Positions 14,698-15,753 of a DNA stretch of 15,753 bases are shown one piece after another (positions within the stretch are counted from its first letter, which is position 1; the number at the start of each line of letters is the position of its first letter). The stretch is from Candidatus Atribacteria bacterium. GTDB lineage: Bacteria > Bipolaricaulota > Bipolaricaulia > UBA7950 > UBA9294. Under the pieces are notes generated by a model. That model saw only the letters and a list, made by a program, of their open reading frames with translations. It ran no database searches and was not told where the DNA came from. Location of the stretch: NCBI GenBank assembly GCA_004525685.1, contig SPBW01000034.1, forward strand, positions 1 to 15,753. The letters run 5' to 3'. The position numbers were made by a program, and so were the translations under genes.

Positions 14698-15633
14698 TCA
14701 CGCTGCCTCTTCTTCTGGACTGCTGACTCTCACGTCATATCCGACCAACTTGGCAGACAAGCGCACATTCTGCCCGCCCTTGCCGATGGCCAAAGAGAGT
14801 TCGTCATTAGGAACAAGAACTTTGGCAGATCGGTTCGCCTCATCCAATTCAACTGAGATTACAGACGCCGGCTCCAAGCCATTCTTGAGTAGCTGCACGG
14901 TGTCCTCGCTCCAACGGATGAGGTCGATCTTCTCTCCAGAAAGCTCTCGTGTGACGACGCGTACGCGAGCTCCGCCCGCTCCCACGCAGGTGCCAATGGG
15001 ATCCACATTCCGATCAAGGGATTCCACGGCAACCTTGCTGCGGCGTCCAGCCTCTCGGGCAATCTTGCGAACGATCAGAACACCCTCGTCGATTTCAGGA
15101 ACTTCTAGTCGCAAAAGTTGCTCCACAAACTGCGGCACGGATCGAGAGAGGAGAATGCGGGGGTCGCCTTGCGTCTCTTCGACAGAAACGATGTAGCTGC
15201 GCAGACGTTGCCCCGCGTGATACCGCTCTCCTGGAATACGTTCAGATTCGGGGAGGATGGCCTCGGCTTCGCCAAGATTGACCCACACATCCTTGCCTTC
15301 GAAACGATGGATCGATCCACTGATGATCTCGCCGACGCGATTGACGTAGAGGTTGTAGATGATCTCTCGTCGACGCTGAACGATCTCCTGGCGAATGGTC
15401 TCTTCGGCTTTCTTGGTAGCAATGCGACCGAATTTCGCCAATTCAATGCGATCCCCATTGATGTGGATATCCCCAGAGTGCGTGTCGATGTCGACTTTGA
15501 TCTCGTCTTGTTCGCCATGTTCTTCTACGTAGGCGACTGCGAGGCCTTTTCGAATGGCATCATAGAGATCCTCTCTCGGGATCCCTTTCTCTTTCGCCAT
15601 CTCTTCGAGTGCTTCGATAAACTCAATGTTCAT
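14698..15633 (-). CDS. nusA: Transcription elongation/termination factor NusA, short form
   Basis: A 311-residue NusA that binds RNA polymerase and nascent RNA, modulating pausing, termination and antitermination. Domains in order: a shortened N-terminal domain (1 to about 98, MNIEFIEALEEMAKEKGIPR at the start), S1 (about 100-165, with VWVNLGEAEAILPESERIPG), KH1 (about 175-240, with REAGRRSKVAV and GTCVGAGGARV at 214-224) and KH2 (about 245-305, with LSLAIGKGGQNVRLSAKL). There are no C-terminal acidic repeats, as in Gram-positive NusA. The region between SGDI (53-56) and FGRI (68-71) is about 34 residues shorter than in E. coli. The ATG at 15633 matches the family start. The ribosome binding site is weak. 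The usual rimP neighbour is not directly upstream within the 120 nt available. Confidence 0.95.
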   Translation of the reverse strand: MNIEFIEALEEMAKEKGIPREDLYDAIRKGLAVAYVEEHGEQDEIKVDIDTHSGDIHINGDRIELAKFGRIATKKAEETIRQEIVQRRREIIYNLYVNRVGEIISGSIHRFEGKDVWVNLGEAEAILPESERIPGERYHAGQRLRSYIVSVEETQGDPRILLSRSVPQFVEQLLRLEVPEIDEGVLIVRKIAREAGRRSKVAVESLDRNVDPIGTCVGAGGARVRVVTRELSGEKIDLIRWSEDTVQLLKNGLEPASVISVELDEANRSAKVLVPNDELSLAIGKGGQNVRLSAKLVGYDVRVSSPEEEAA

Positions 15634-15729
15634 CTTCGTTCCATCCCTAGGCTTGTTCTCTCCTCATCGCATGAGAGAAGCCAAGATCTTTGCCGCAGGT
15701 ATGCGCCTTTCCCTACCCCTATAGAAAAT
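15634..15729 (-). promoter_or_regulatory. nusA 5' leader with a bulged stem-loop
   Basis: About 95 nt between the edge palindrome and nusA. A bulged stem-loop can form from 15682 to 15650 on the minus strand: outer GGCTT/AAGCC, then a bulge, then CTCAT/ATGAG around a CGC loop. A GAGGAGAG lies inside it, away from the nusA start. No clear -35/-10 pair is visible. Structured leaders ahead of nusA are plausible sites of feedback control, but this is inference. Confidence 0.35.
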
Positions 15730-15753
15730 TGTGTCGCCATCGATGGCGACACA
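15723..15753 (-). terminator. Candidate intrinsic terminator, perfect 24-bp palindrome at window edge
   Basis: Positions 15730-15753 are a perfect palindrome (TGTGTCGCCA, TCGA loop, TGGCGACACA). Read on the minus strand it is followed by ATTTTCTAT. A GC-rich 10-bp stem plus a short U-run fits a Rho-independent terminator of a gene lying beyond the window, or an attenuator in front of nusA. The U-run is short, so strength is uncertain. Confidence 0.55.

Noticed and set aside
14540..15196. Plus-strand open frame of 218 codons across the nusA and transporter junction
   Set aside because: Antisense to nusA and the transporter N-terminus; Ser/Arg-rich translation with no motif.
15647..15667. Six-codon minus-strand mini-ORF (MRREQA) in the nusA leader
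   Set aside because: Too short and without a ribosome binding site; no repeated codon pattern that would suggest a leader peptide attenuator.
1..15753. CRISPR array, tRNA, rRNA, transposase, toxin-antitoxin or phage defence genes
   Set aside because: Looked for spaced direct repeats, cloverleaf-like sequences in the gaps and relevant protein motifs; found none. The only repeat is the inverted pair at 88-242.

Overview
The window is a compact stretch of bacterial chromosome, with GC content in the low-to-mid 50s by eye. All confident genes are read from the minus strand, so transcription runs from high to low coordinates. There is no tRNA, rRNA, CRISPR array, transposase or phage gene. The set nusA, rny, spoVS, mazG, yqeG and argF is housekeeping. 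SpoVS and RNase Y point to Firmicutes, Thermotogota, Chloroflexota, Deinococcota or a related deep-branching, probably anaerobic phylum such as Bipolaricaulota. I cannot place it more precisely from sequence alone.

Upstream block (15753 down to 5896): a 24-bp perfect palindrome at the window edge looks like an intrinsic terminator of a preceding unit. It is followed by a roughly 95-nt leader and then nusA, whose N-terminal domain is unusually short. Next come a 960-residue MMPL/HpnN-type RND transporter, rny, spoVS, an 896-residue membrane-anchored protein joining a PpiD/SurA-like parvulin domain to a long TPR array, mazG, a small DUF4911-like gene and a YqeG-family HAD phosphatase. The last four genes are tightly coupled, three of the four lying in overlapping frames. 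A 15-bp perfect hairpin lies inside the start of mazG.

Gap (5684-5895): about 210 nt without a confident gene. The plus strand has a protein-like reading that needs either a one-base frameshift or a TTG start, so it may be a gene remnant.

Downstream block (5683 down to 1): argF (ornithine carbamoyltransferase) heads a tightly packed operon. It continues with a CitD-CitE fusion, citF, a small HD-domain protein, an aconitase-family leuC-type large subunit and the first 20 codons of its leuD-type small subunit. Four of these junctions are 4-nt overlaps or gaps under 10 nt. A lyase of the citrate/citramalate type encoded beside an aconitase-family dehydratase suggests one pathway, for example mesaconate or citraconate to citramalate to acetate plus pyruvate, or a citrate route. 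The substrate cannot be settled here. The fused CitD domain appears to lack the serine that normally carries the prosthetic group. The leuC and leuD genes are separated by about 190 nt containing a MITE-like inverted repeat of CGCAAAG units.
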